Shown: in pieces, positions 8,332 to 16,286 of the stretch
Layout of the letters: each line of letters starts with the position of its first letter
Position numbering within the stretch: the first letter of the stretch is position 1
Origin: Bacillota bacterium
GTDB lineage: Bacteria; Bacillota; Clostridia; Oscillospirales; Ruminococcaceae
Length of the DNA: 64,000 nt
Direction: 5' to 3'
Assembly (NCBI GenBank): GCA_023418925.1
Contig: JAEZYS010000007.1
Span: 1-64,000 of the forward strand
Notes under the pieces: generated by a model
Seen by the model: only the letters and a program-made list of their open reading frames with translations
Database searches by the model: none
Told to the model about the DNA's origin: nothing
Program-made: the position numbers and the translations under genes

Positions 8332-9396
8332 CTAATTAGTCATTTCCCACCAAGGAGCACCGGTTGGTAAGGTATACTGTACTGTCGTTGTTTCAGCTTG
8401 GTCTCCGTTTTCAGGTGTCTGATACTGGCCATTTCCAGGTACAGATGTTTCTTCCTCAACGTCATCAGGTAGTGTATCAATGCCGTATATAACTGTAGTT
8501 GGTGAAGTGATAGACGAAAGCGAAGTTTCAGTTGCAGTTGTTTCACTGCTTACTGAATTTCCATCTAAAAATGAATCTACAGGGCTTTCTTCCGTTTCTG
8601 TAACTGTTGTCGTGTTTACGCTTTTAAGGTAAGCCGCACTAAGTTCAGCATTGCTATAAGGCAATTCCCTTGTATTACTTGCCTTCAGAAGTTCAGCAAG
8701 AACCTGTGCATTCATATCATAAATATCAAAGTCCTGATTCAGATAACTGAACTGACTTATTTCACTGCAAGTAATCATCCGTGCGCTTTTCTGTTCAATA
8801 AGAAGTAATTCCTTGTCGACCTGATTTCCTGATAAATCATACAGATTAATTCCAACGTTACCTTCAAAATTCTGAACATCAGTTATCAGTACATCCGAGT
8901 ATCCCTTATATGATTTCTGAAAATCAAAGGCCACTCTGAAAATAGTCCCGTTTACCCTAACAGAAGTGTTAGGAGTTTTAACCTGATATAAAGCAGACTT
9001 GTTCAGCTTTTTTGAAATGTCGTTAAGCACTGCACCTTTTGTAAGGTTTACAGCTATTTCACCACGATCAGCACTTTCGGTATATTGTATGTATAAGGAG
9101 GAATTAGGTTCGACACAGATAAATTTATCGTCATCAATTTTAATTTTAAGCTTACAATCATTACCAGTTGTAATAATATTACCGCTGTTAATTACTGAAT
9201 TCTTATTAAGATAGGTCAACGCACCATCACGTTCAATTGTAGCATTACCACTGATTTCAACTACTTTTACCTGACGCAATTTTATGTCTCCGAAAACAAC
9301 ACTAAGTATCAGCATAAATACAATTGAAACTATGATTAATATTAATCCTATTATTAATGGCTTGAGGTTTTCTTCAAGAAATGACTTCTTTTCCAT
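8332..9396 (-). CDS. Membrane-anchored FecR-domain protein with Thr-rich tail
   Basis: 354 residues and a paralogue of the next gene downstream. There is a cytoplasmic start of about 12 residues and a membrane helix at about 13-35. The FecR-type domain (about 40-170) has matching landmarks such as 'NSVINSGNIITTGNDCKLKIKIDD' split around a conserved Cys, 'PNSSLYIQ' and 'LTKGAVLNDI'. A shared region then reads 'RELPYSNAELSAAY', against 'NFPYSTAELRDAF' in the paralogue. The tail (about 250-354) is Thr/Ser/Glu-rich and has no InlB repeats. No sortase motif or C-terminal anchor is seen. It has its own promoter and heads a two-gene operon. Confidence 0.75.
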   Translation of the reverse strand: MEKKSFLEENLKPLIIGLILIIVSIVFMLILSVVFGDIKLRQVKVVEISGNATIERDGALTYLNKNSVINSGNIITTGNDCKLKIKIDDDKFICVEPNSSLYIQYTESADRGEIAVNLTKGAVLNDISKKLNKSALYQVKTPNTSVRVNGTIFRVAFDFQKSYKGYSDVLITDVQNFEGNVGINLYDLSGNQVDKELLLIEQKSARMITCSEISQFSYLNQDFDIYDMNAQVLAELLKASNTRELPYSNAELSAAYLKSVNTTTVTETEESPVDSFLDGNSVSSETTATETSLSSITSPTTVIYGIDTLPDDVEEETSVPGNGQYQTPENGDQAETTTVQYTLPTGAPWWEMTN

Positions 9397-9446
9397 TTGG
9401 AATTACACCCCCAAAGCAGATTGATAAGAAATAATAGCTAACAGAT

Positions 9447-9475
9447 ATTATAACATAAACAGATTACAATGTCAA
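9447..9475 (-). promoter_or_regulatory. Sigma-A promoter of the FecR pair
   Basis: Minus strand TTGACA (9475-9470), 17 bp, TATAAT (9452-9447). Confidence 0.85.
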
Positions 9476-9515
9476 AAATATTTATATTACTGCTTAAAAT
9501 TCACAAAAAATTTTT

Positions 9516-9552
9516 ATAAAAAAACTATGCCGGTATATTCCTATACCAGCAT
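9516..9552 (-). terminator. Terminator of the SHOCT gene
   Basis: An 11-bp stem with one mismatch (9527-9537 with 9542-9552), 6 bp after the stop codon. Read leftwards it runs into TAGTTTTTTT. Confidence 0.75.
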
Positions 9553-9557
9553 TTTTA

Positions 9558-10829
9558 TCAGTATAAATTAGCGATGAGCTTTTTCTTTTCAGAAGCAAAT
9601 TCTTCTTGGTTAATCACATTGTTATCAAGCATACTTTTGAGTTGTTTAACAGATGTTTCAAATTCATCAAGAGACATTGACTTCCCGGAAGTTGAAAATG
9701 TAATTGATGGCCTTACAGGCTGTTCAATCGATGTAATTTCCTCGGCAATATCCTGAACAGGAGCTGTTGTATTCTCATATGTAACTTCAATAGCTTCAGA
9801 TTCTTCAACAATTGTTTCTTCTTGCTCCATTATATCCTGCTGTCCATTATCATACTCAGTTTCTTCAGCAGGGAAAATATCTTCAAGGCCATAATCTGAT
9901 TCAAGATAATCCTCGGGTGAACTTTCTTTTTCCTTTTCTCCACCAAATTCAGCAGCCGCCTGCAGGTTGTCAAGTATCTCTGAAATGACATCATCAACAT
10001 CCATCTGTGACTTTTCCTTTGCGGATGCCTGGGCTTCATTTACAATCTGCTTTATTGGCTTGAGATTTTCAATGATAGGCGTTTCAGGAATTATTTCCTT
10101 AACATCTTTTTTAAGCTGATCTGCATCAGCATCAGACTGATCATATTCGAAGGGATTTTTAAGCGGAGGTAGTGAAGATATCTTTGGCTGCTTTTCTTCA
10201 ACTACTTCTTCAGTTGCAGGAACTTCATTAACTTCTTCAGCAGCAACAGCACTGATTTCTGTAACAACATCAACAGCATTTAAGCCAGCATTATCAACAC
10301 TTTCATCAACACTTTCATCAACACTTTTCAAGAACTCAGCTACATATTTAACAGGATCTTCTTTTTCCCCCTGTGGAATCTCATCAGGCTTTGTCTTTTC
10401 AGATTCAATCTGCTTAAGCTTCTGTTCCTTTTCCTTTTTCTTGAGGGCTTCAACCTTCTGGTCAAATTCATTTTTTGCAACAGTAATAGTATCCACAATC
10501 TTTGAAACATGGTCAAGACATGGAATAATAATTCTTCTTCTATTCATAACGCCCTTTGATGTAGCATCACACTGAATGTACAAGGGACTTGCTTTAAGGT
10601 TATCATTAATATATATCTTAGTTATTTCATCTAATCCACAGCTGAATCTGGTATAAACAGGGTCTTCCTCCCTGGTTCCCATCTGTTCACAAATATATCC
10701 GATGCCGTAGATATGAGCGGCAGTCAGCGTAAGATTAACTTCCTGTGGCTTTGAGATAACACTGGTTTTGTAACTTGCTTCATAATATGCAAGCTTTTTT
10801 TCTGTATATATGCTCGCCTTACCGTCCAT
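9558..10829 (-). CDS. SHOCT-domain protein of unknown function
   Basis: 423 residues, with no signal peptide or membrane helix. The first 130 residues form a mixed alpha/beta domain that I do not recognise, with features such as GIGYICEQMG and GVMNRRRIIIPC; it looks globular and may bind a ligand or membrane like PH-type domains. A Lys/Glu coiled segment follows (about 135-165), then a long acidic, low-complexity linker (170-370) with a VDES tandem repeat. The last 40 residues, 'GKSMSLDEFETSVKQLKSML...NVINQEEFASEKKKLIA', are a SHOCT (short C-terminal) oligomerisation motif. It is monocistronic. Its position after the FecR genes suggests, but does not show, a link to envelope functions. Confidence 0.7.
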   Translation of the reverse strand: MDGKASIYTEKKLAYYEASYKTSVISKPQEVNLTLTAAHIYGIGYICEQMGTREEDPVYTRFSCGLDEITKIYINDNLKASPLYIQCDATSKGVMNRRRIIIPCLDHVSKIVDTITVAKNEFDQKVEALKKKEKEQKLKQIESEKTKPDEIPQGEKEDPVKYVAEFLKSVDESVDESVDNAGLNAVDVVTEISAVAAEEVNEVPATEEVVEEKQPKISSLPPLKNPFEYDQSDADADQLKKDVKEIIPETPIIENLKPIKQIVNEAQASAKEKSQMDVDDVISEILDNLQAAAEFGGEKEKESSPEDYLESDYGLEDIFPAEETEYDNGQQDIMEQEETIVEESEAIEVTYENTTAPVQDIAEEITSIEQPVRPSITFSTSGKSMSLDEFETSVKQLKSMLDNNVINQEEFASEKKKLIANLY

Positions 10830-10870
10830 ATAATTCTTCCCTGCTTTCTATACAAAAATTAACTACAATT

Positions 10871-10899
10871 AGTATAGCAGATATTCTTAAAATAGTCAA
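10871..10899 (-). promoter_or_regulatory. Sigma-A promoter of the SHOCT gene
   Basis: Minus strand TTGACT (10899-10894), 17 bp, TATACT (10876-10871). Confidence 0.75.
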
Positions 10900-10971
10900 A
10901 TATTATTAATAGATTTTATGATAGAAAATAATCGTTAATTTTTATATATAATACAAAACATTAAGATGTTT

Positions 10972-11799
10972 TTATATCTTCTTAATTCTTTCCACAGTTT
11001 TATCAAGCCAGTCACCACAGAAATCCTCAACAAGACCTGTATCGCATGCAGAAGTTATTTCCGGAGAAATTGGAATCTGACCAAGTAATTCAATTCCATT
11101 ATCCTTTGCAACGGATTCAATATGACTTTCACCATAAATAAGAATTTTCTTTTTGCAGTCAGGACATTCAACATAGCTCATATTCTCAACAACACCGATT
11201 ATCGGTATATTCATCATATTAGCCATTGAAACTGCCTTATTGACTATCATAGCAACAAGGTCCTGAGGTGATGATACTATTATAATACCGTCAAGAGGAA
11301 TTGACTGGAAAACAGTAAGAGGAACATCACCTGTTCCAGGAGGCATATCAACAAACATATAATCAACGTCGCTCCAGAAAACATCTGACCAGAACTGTTT
11401 TACAACCCCTGCAATAACAGGACCTCTCCAGATAACCGGATCAGTAGGATTTTCAAGCAACAGATTTATAGACATTATTTCTATACCAGTTCTAGTTATA
11501 GCTGGAAGTATACCATTCTGATTTGACATAGCACGTCCCTTGATTCCAAACATTTTTGGAATACTCGGCCCTGTAATGTCAGTATCCATAATTGCGGTTT
11601 TATATCCTTCACGAGAAAAAAGCGTTGCAAGAAGTCCTGTGATAAGGGATTTACCTACTCCACCTTTTCCACTCACAACACCTATTACCTTTTTAACACG
11701 GCTATTTTCATTAAGCTTTTCAATAAAGTCCTTCGGATCAGACTGTCTGCTTGCACAATCGCTTGAACAGCTTGAACAATCATGAGTACATTCGCTCAT
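10972..11799 (-). CDS. mrp: Mrp/NBP35-family Fe-S cluster carrier ATPase
   Basis: 275 residues. The N-terminus is Cys-rich (C4, C8, C11, C15 within CTHDCSSCSSDC). It is followed by the deviant Walker A motif SGKGGVGKS (about 43-51), the switch 'DTDITGPSIPKMFG', Walker B 'VDMPPGTGD' and a CPDC pair near residue 215 that bridges an Fe-S cluster between subunits. Family members (ApbC/Mrp/Nbp35) hold and transfer [4Fe-4S] clusters to apo-enzymes in the cytosol. The usual N-terminal DUF59 domain of longer Mrp proteins is absent, as in archaeal and clostridial short forms. It has its own promoter, divergent from the cpsB-like gene. Confidence 0.92.
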   Translation of the reverse strand: MSECTHDCSSCSSDCASRQSDPKDFIEKLNENSRVKKVIGVVSGKGGVGKSLITGLLATLFSREGYKTAIMDTDITGPSIPKMFGIKGRAMSNQNGILPAITRTGIEIMSINLLLENPTDPVIWRGPVIAGVVKQFWSDVFWSDVDYMFVDMPPGTGDVPLTVFQSIPLDGIIIVSSPQDLVAMIVNKAVSMANMMNIPIIGVVENMSYVECPDCKKKILIYGESHIESVAKDNGIELLGQIPISPEITSACDTGLVEDFCGDWLDKTVERIKKI

Positions 11800-11873
11800 T
11801 TTTACATCTCCTCGATTTGCATAATATTCTTATATTTATTACAATATAATATATACTGTTCTTAACTTAAAAT

Positions 11874-11902
11874 ATTATACAACATCCTTCCTACTCTGTC
11901 AA
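11874..11902 (-). promoter_or_regulatory. Sigma-A promoter of mrp
   Basis: Minus strand TTGACA (11902-11897), 17 bp, TATAAT (11879-11874). Its -35 lies only 9 bp from the -35 of the divergent promoter, so the two transcripts may compete for polymerase. Confidence 0.85.
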
Positions 11903-11910
11903 ATTTTATA

Positions 11911-11939
11911 TAGACTTTTATTTAAAAATAAAGTATAAT
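11911..11939 (+). promoter_or_regulatory. Sigma-A-like promoter of the cpsB-like operon
   Basis: TAGACT (11911-11916), 17 bp, TATAAT (11934-11939). The -10 ends 17 bp before the start codon, giving a very short leader. Confidence 0.7.
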
Positions 11940-11956
11940 AACGATGAGGTGTTTTA

Positions 11957-12736
11957 ATGAGAGTCGACATACATTCACATATTCTCCCGGGAATTGATGA
12001 TGGTTCACCTGATATTGAAATAACAAAGCGTATGCTGCATATGCTTAGTAACGATAAAGTTGACGTGGTAGTTGCAACCCCGCACTACTACCATTACCGC
12101 CAGACATCTGGTGAATTTTTACAGAACCGTAATTCCATATATAATTATCTGATTGATAATATTGACACATTCCTATATCCAAAAATATTAAAAGGCGCTG
12201 AGGTCTATTATTATCCTGACTTAATAAACGAGAAAAATCTGGAAATGCTATGCATAGAAAATACCAACTATATGCTTGTTGAACTCCCATATCAGGATAT
12301 TAACCAATCACTTGTTTCAGATTTCAGAAAGTTTGTTGAAAGTAAAAAAGTAAAACCTATCATGGCACACATAGAACGATACTACAACAGCGGATTTGCA
12401 ACAAAACAAGCTATTGATGAAATACTTTCTATGGATGTTCTTGTTCAGATTAATGCACTTTCATTTTTCAGCGTAAAAAGCCGTCAGTATTCAATCAATC
12501 TTCTGAAAAGAAACAGCGTTCACTGTATCGGAACAGATGCACATAATATTACTACTCGTCCTCCTTTCTATGCTCAGGCAGAAGCTTTGATTAAGAAGCG
12601 TCTTTCTGAAGAAAAGTTTACTCAGATTATGAACAACTGCGATAAAATACTGGATGATTGCCCAATTGAAGAAATCAAAAATGATGTACTGCCCTCTAAA
12701 TTTATCGATTTATCTAAATGGTTTAACAATAAATAA
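11957..12736 (+). CDS. CpsB/YwqE-type PHP tyrosine phosphatase
   Basis: 259 residues of the PHP metal-dependent hydrolase fold. DIHSHILPGIDDGS (H6, H8, D14, D15) supplies metal ligands. Further ligands are in 'VVATPHYYHYRQ', 'GAEVYYYPD', 'MAHIERY' and the C-terminal 'IGTDAHN'. CpsB and YwqE remove phosphate from the tyrosine kinase that controls capsule or exopolysaccharide export. No CpsC/CpsD kinase or polysaccharide cluster is in this window, so its partner lies elsewhere. First gene of a probable three-gene unit: 21 bp to the kinase and 11 bp from that to the SGNH hydrolase. Confidence 0.88.
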   Translation: MRVDIHSHILPGIDDGSPDIEITKRMLHMLSNDKVDVVVATPHYYHYRQTSGEFLQNRNSIYNYLIDNIDTFLYPKILKGAEVYYYPDLINEKNLEMLCIENTNYMLVELPYQDINQSLVSDFRKFVESKKVKPIMAHIERYYNSGFATKQAIDEILSMDVLVQINALSFFSVKSRQYSINLLKRNSVHCIGTDAHNITTRPPFYAQAEALIKKRLSEEKFTQIMNNCDKILDDCPIEEIKNDVLPSKFIDLSKWFNNK

Positions 12737-12757
12737 TTTATCATTTCGGAGGTTTTT

Positions 12758-13699
12758 ATGGGGAACAAATTTGTAAAGATAAATAGTATCAATAGTTCTA
12801 TTTCAGAGAACCCTGAAGCTTTTGTTAAGCTTTCAGAGGATATTTACCACAATCAACTTGAAGCTGTAGCACAGCATATACTTCTTGAATGTAATGAAAA
12901 GCCTCTTATTCTTCTGTCAGGCCCATCTGGTTCAGGAAAAACCACATCTGCTTTAAGAATAGGAAAACTTGTTGAAGAATACGGAATCAAGGTTCACACA
13001 ATTTCTATGGATAACTACTTTATTCCAGGGGATATTAATGGACTGCCAAAGGATGAGAATGGTAACCCTGACCTTGAATCTCCTTTAAGACTTGACATTC
13101 CGCTTTTCTCTGAACATCTTTATAAGCTGTTTAAATGTGAAAAAATACAGATACCTGTCTTTGATTTTGCAACACAATCCAGAATAAATTATATCCCTGT
13201 CCAAAGAAAGAAAAACGAAGTAATCATCATTGAAGGTATTCATGCGCTTAACCCTATGGTTACAGGCGCCACAGACAGCTTTACAACTTGCGTTTATGTA
13301 AGTGTAAGAACAAGACTTAAAAACAACAATGGCGAAATTCTTCACCCAAGAAAAATAAGGCTTATGAGAAGGCTTGGAAGAGATAAACTTTTCAGAGGAA
13401 GAAAACTTGAAGATATCTTTGCTTTCTTTGAAAGTGTTTCAAAAGGCGAGGATCTTTACATCATGCCGCATAAGCACAGAGCTGCTTTTGATATAGATAC
13501 ATTTATCCCTTATGAAGCTGCTGTTTATAAGGATATTCTTCTACCGGGACTTCTTGAAATCAATGATATAATGCAGTACAACAATTATTATGGTGATATT
13601 GTCAAATTCCTTAAAGAACTTGATTCACTACCTGAAAAATATGTTCCGAACGATTCTATTGTAAGAGAATTTATCGGGGGAAGCACCCTGAGTTATTAA
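12758..13699 (+). CDS. Uridine kinase-like P-loop kinase
   Basis: 313 residues. The Walker A motif LSGPSGSGKTTSA (about 54-66) and 'SMDNYF' (about 88-93) are typical of the phosphoribulokinase/uridine kinase family. 'FDFATQSR', 'VIIIEGIHALNP' and an Arg-rich lid (RKIRLMRRLGRDKLFRGR) follow. It corresponds to the C-terminal kinase domain of the longer clostridial nucleoside kinases (about 550 residues), without their N-terminal TGS/threonyl-tRNA synthetase-like part. The substrate is therefore uncertain: uridine is likely, another nucleoside is possible. Cytosolic. TCGGAGG lies 9 bp before the start. Confidence 0.85.
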   Translation: MGNKFVKINSINSSISENPEAFVKLSEDIYHNQLEAVAQHILLECNEKPLILLSGPSGSGKTTSALRIGKLVEEYGIKVHTISMDNYFIPGDINGLPKDENGNPDLESPLRLDIPLFSEHLYKLFKCEKIQIPVFDFATQSRINYIPVQRKKNEVIIIEGIHALNPMVTGATDSFTTCVYVSVRTRLKNNNGEILHPRKIRLMRRLGRDKLFRGRKLEDIFAFFESVSKGEDLYIMPHKHRAAFDIDTFIPYEAAVYKDILLPGLLEINDIMQYNNYYGDIVKFLKELDSLPEKYVPNDSIVREFIGGSTLSY

Positions 13700-13710
13700 G
13701 GTCGGTATCT

Positions 13711-14991
13711 ATGTTTAAAAAGATTATTTGTATATTAATATCTTTTCTTTTTATAATCAGCAACTTCAGTATACCGTGCAAAGCTGCTGACGAAAAGCTT
13801 GACATACTGATTATGGGTGACAGCATCCCATATGGTTACCTTCTTGCAAGTAGTGAAAAGAATTACGGTGAACTCATTAAGGACTATTATAATGGCAAAG
13901 CAGATGTTACAAATATTGCTGTTAATGGCTATTCCACTAATGATCTGCTTGAACTGATTGAGAAGTCTGAAACTAAAGAACAGATAAAAAATGCTGATGT
14001 TGTTATCATTTCAATAGGTGCAAATGACCTGCTGAATGTTTTCTTTGAAAGATATTATGAAATTGTCCAGACATATAGTGAAACCGACTTTGCCGTTGCA
14101 GCACAAACAATAATAAGTGACAAAGATGGTTTCTCTGATCTCCTGAACGATCTTGACAAGGGAACTCTTACTGCTATAAACAATATTCCAGAAATTAAAA
14201 ACAAGATTGCTACTGCCAACAGCGATACAAAGATAATATTTCAGACAATTTATAATCCTTTTGAATCGCTTTCAGGTAATCCTGACTATACCGTTATTTC
14301 AACATTAAACTTTCTTCTCAACAGCCTTCTTTTTCAGATTAATAAAGAGATAAAATCCCTTGAAGGAACAGAAACAGCAGATATATATGCACTGTTTAAA
14401 AACACTGGCTGGCTTACAACAAATATCCGTAATTATGATATCCACCCTAACCAGCTTGGTCATGTATCTATTTCAGCAAAGATCATTACCATTCTTTCAG
14501 AAGATGAGCAGAATTTTAAAAAGCTGTGTGTCAGACTTACGAAAGAAACAATAGCAAATGAAAATCTGGCGAAATACAAGGATATAGCCTTATCGGCAAC
14601 AGACGATGAACTCAGGCGTGCCAATGCTGATATAATCAATTCGATTGGAGTGAAAATTCCTGAACCCCCACAGACTTCTATAACAGAATCGCAGGCAATT
14701 ACATCAAGCTCTGAAAAGGACGTTGCAGTTACTACAACTGAATCTGAAACAATAACAGAGTCAGAACTCACAGTCGAAACAGCAACTGAAACTATAATAG
14801 AAACAACAGAAACCAGCACTATTTTAGAAAGCACATCTATACAGGAAACTACATATGAAACATCTGAACCCCCTATCAGAACTGATTCTACTATTGAAAA
14901 TATACCACGCTTACCTTTATCATTGCTTGTTACAGGTATTATTGTAATTGCTCTGATTCTTTTACTCATTATAAAAATCAAAAGAGATTAA
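13711..14991 (+). CDS. Secreted, membrane-anchored SGNH/GDSL esterase
   Basis: 426 residues. A signal peptide (about 1-25, ending near PCKAA) leads into an SGNH hydrolase domain. Block I is MGDSIPYGY (nucleophile S38), the Gly block is NIAVNGYSTNDL, the Asn block is SIGANDLL, and the catalytic pair is in YDIHPNQLGH near 243-251. A Thr/Ser/Glu-rich linker (about 325-400) is followed by a C-terminal membrane helix (about 402-421) and a short basic tail (KIKRD). The enzyme should face the cell wall and probably removes acyl groups from envelope or dietary polymers. There is no LPxTG motif. It is translated from a weak AAGG site 11 bp after the kinase stop. Confidence 0.85.
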   Translation: MFKKIICILISFLFIISNFSIPCKAADEKLDILIMGDSIPYGYLLASSEKNYGELIKDYYNGKADVTNIAVNGYSTNDLLELIEKSETKEQIKNADVVIISIGANDLLNVFFERYYEIVQTYSETDFAVAAQTIISDKDGFSDLLNDLDKGTLTAINNIPEIKNKIATANSDTKIIFQTIYNPFESLSGNPDYTVISTLNFLLNSLLFQINKEIKSLEGTETADIYALFKNTGWLTTNIRNYDIHPNQLGHVSISAKIITILSEDEQNFKKLCVRLTKETIANENLAKYKDIALSATDDELRRANADIINSIGVKIPEPPQTSITESQAITSSSEKDVAVTTTESETITESELTVETATETIIETTETSTILESTSIQETTYETSEPPIRTDSTIENIPRLPLSLLVTGIIVIALILLLIIKIKRD

Positions 14992-14994
14992 AAT

Positions 14995-15030
14995 AAGGCT
15001 GAACCATAAGAAAAAGGGTTCAGCCTTTTA
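14995..15030 (+). terminator. Terminator of the cpsB-kinase-SGNH unit
   Basis: Perfect 11-bp stem AAGGCTGAACC/GGTTCAGCCTT followed by TT. Confidence 0.85.
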
Positions 15031-15046
15031 TCATTTAAAATACAAC

Positions 15047-15072
15047 AAAAAAGCCCATGATTTCTCATGGGC
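15047..15072 (-). terminator. Terminator of rpsF-ssb-rpsR
   Basis: Perfect 8-bp stem GCCCATGA/TCATGGGC (15053-15060 with 15065-15072) running leftwards into TTTTTT. Confidence 0.85.
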
Positions 15073-15083
15073 ATATATTTTGA

Positions 15084-15338
15084 TTAGTCAGCTACGTATG
15101 GGAGCAATGCAATATGTCTTGCACGCTTGATAGCTATTGTAAGTTCTCTCTGATGATATGCACAAGTGCCTGTAACTCTCCTTGGAAGAATCTTAGCTCT
15201 TTCTGTCATACACTTCTTAAGTTTTGGGATATCTTTATAATCTATCTTTTCAACTCTGTCAGCACAGAACATACAAACCTTTTTACGGGTTCTCTTAGCT
15301 CCTCTAGGACCTCTTTCCCTATCTCTATCTCTTTCCAT
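15084..15338 (-). CDS. rpsR: 30S ribosomal protein S18
   Basis: 84 residues. The basic N-terminus is followed by the canonical S18 fold with 'YKDIPKLKKCMTERAKILPRR' features split across it and 'LTIAIKRARHIALLPY' near the end. Four cysteines (CMFC pair, KKC, TGTC) mark the zinc-binding C+ form of S18. S18 pairs with S6 on the platform of the small subunit. Last gene of the rpsF-ssb-rpsR operon, 39 bp after ssb. Confidence 0.97.
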   Translation of the reverse strand: MERDRDRERGPRGAKRTRKKVCMFCADRVEKIDYKDIPKLKKCMTERAKILPRRVTGTCAYHQRELTIAIKRARHIALLPYVAD

Positions 15339-15377
15339 CTATGAAACCTCCTTTTAAAAATTGATTAAAGCACCGTA

Positions 15378-15860
15378 TCAGAACGGCAAGTCACTGTCGC
15401 CAATAACTTCTTCAAAATCCGAAAAATCTCCAACCGCAATTGAAGAATTTGCACTCTCCTGCTGAGCTCTCTGTGGTGGCGCAAAAGTCTGTGATGTGGT
15501 ATTCTGATACCCATTTGACTGTCCGCCAGAAGCTGCTTTTGACTCACCAAATGTAACATTATCAGCAAATACTTCAGTAACATAATGTTTAACATCAGGA
15601 TAACGTTTATCATCATAGGTACGAGTTCTTAAACTTCCCTCAACAATAATCATTTTTCCCTTGCTAAAATACTTGCAAACAAACTCTGCAGTTTGTCTCC
15701 ATGCCACAACTGTGATAAAATCAGACTGACGTTCACCACCCTGAGGAACAAAATTCCTCTGAATTGCAACTGTAAATGTACAGGTTGCAACTCCATTTTG
15801 AGTTTGTCTCAATTCAGGATCAGCAGTTAATCTGCCCATCAGGATAACCTTATTTATCAT
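15378..15860 (-). CDS. ssb: Single-stranded DNA-binding protein
   Basis: 160 residues. The OB fold covers about 1-110 (starting MINKVILMGRLTADPELR). A Gly/Ser/Gln-rich linker follows, and the protein ends in the acidic tip GDSDLPF that recruits replication and repair proteins. Length and position between rpsF and rpsR match the essential chromosomal SSB (SsbA of Bacillus). Shared promoter upstream of rpsF. Confidence 0.97.
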   Translation of the reverse strand: MINKVILMGRLTADPELRQTQNGVATCTFTVAIQRNFVPQGGERQSDFITVVAWRQTAEFVCKYFSKGKMIIVEGSLRTRTYDDKRYPDVKHYVTEVFADNVTFGESKAASGGQSNGYQNTTSQTFAPPQRAQQESANSSIAVGDFSDFEEVIGDSDLPF

Positions 15861-15883
15861 AACAACTATCCTTTCTTTTCTGC

Positions 15884-16174
15884 TTACTTAACTGTGATTA
15901 ATGAACGAAGAACGCCTTCTGTGATCTTGAGAACACGGTCAAATTCTGCTGGGAAATCAGGCTTTGCAGAATAGTTGAAGAGTACATAGTAACCTTCAGT
16001 TTCATCCTGAATTTCGTAAGCAAGCTTTCTCTTGCCCCATTCATCAGCAGACTCAAGTGTTCCGTTTGCTTCAATCATGCCCTTAAACTTTTCGATGAGA
16101 GCCTTTATTTCGTCTTCACCCTGCTTTAAGTTAAGAACAAGCATTGTTTCATAGCTTTCGTTAATCTTTGCCAT
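15884..16174 (-). CDS. rpsF: 30S ribosomal protein S6
   Basis: 96 residues with the S6 pattern 'YETMLVLN', 'EWGKRKLAYEI' and 'EGYYVLFNYSA'. First gene of the operon. AGAGGAGGTG lies 7 bp before the start. The leader between the promoter and start is only about 55 nt. A small hairpin in it could be the S6:S18 feedback site, but I cannot match the known consensus. Confidence 0.96.
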   Translation of the reverse strand: MAKINESYETMLVLNLKQGEDEIKALIEKFKGMIEANGTLESADEWGKRKLAYEIQDETEGYYVLFNYSAKPDFPAEFDRVLKITEGVLRSLITVK

Positions 16175-16235
16175 TATATTGCACCTCCTCTTGGATTACG
16201 CCCACACCATAAATGTGAACGAGGATAACAGATTT

Positions 16236-16264
16236 ATTATATCACACCTTCGACAGCTTGTCAA
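16236..16264 (-). promoter_or_regulatory. Sigma-A promoter of rpsF-ssb-rpsR
   Basis: Minus strand consensus TTGACA (16264-16259), 17 bp, TATAAT (16241-16236). Confidence 0.9.
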
Positions 16265-16286
16265 GCACAAAAGTGATACAACCATT

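Noticed and set aside
14460..14981. 173-codon antisense frame inside the SGNH gene
   Set aside because: It reads the Thr/Ser-rich linker backwards and gives a Val/Ser-rich artefact.
16175..16235. S6:S18 feedback leader upstream of rpsF
   Set aside because: A small hairpin with a GGTG loop edge exists, but the bulged CCG of the known motif is not evident in this 55-nt leader.
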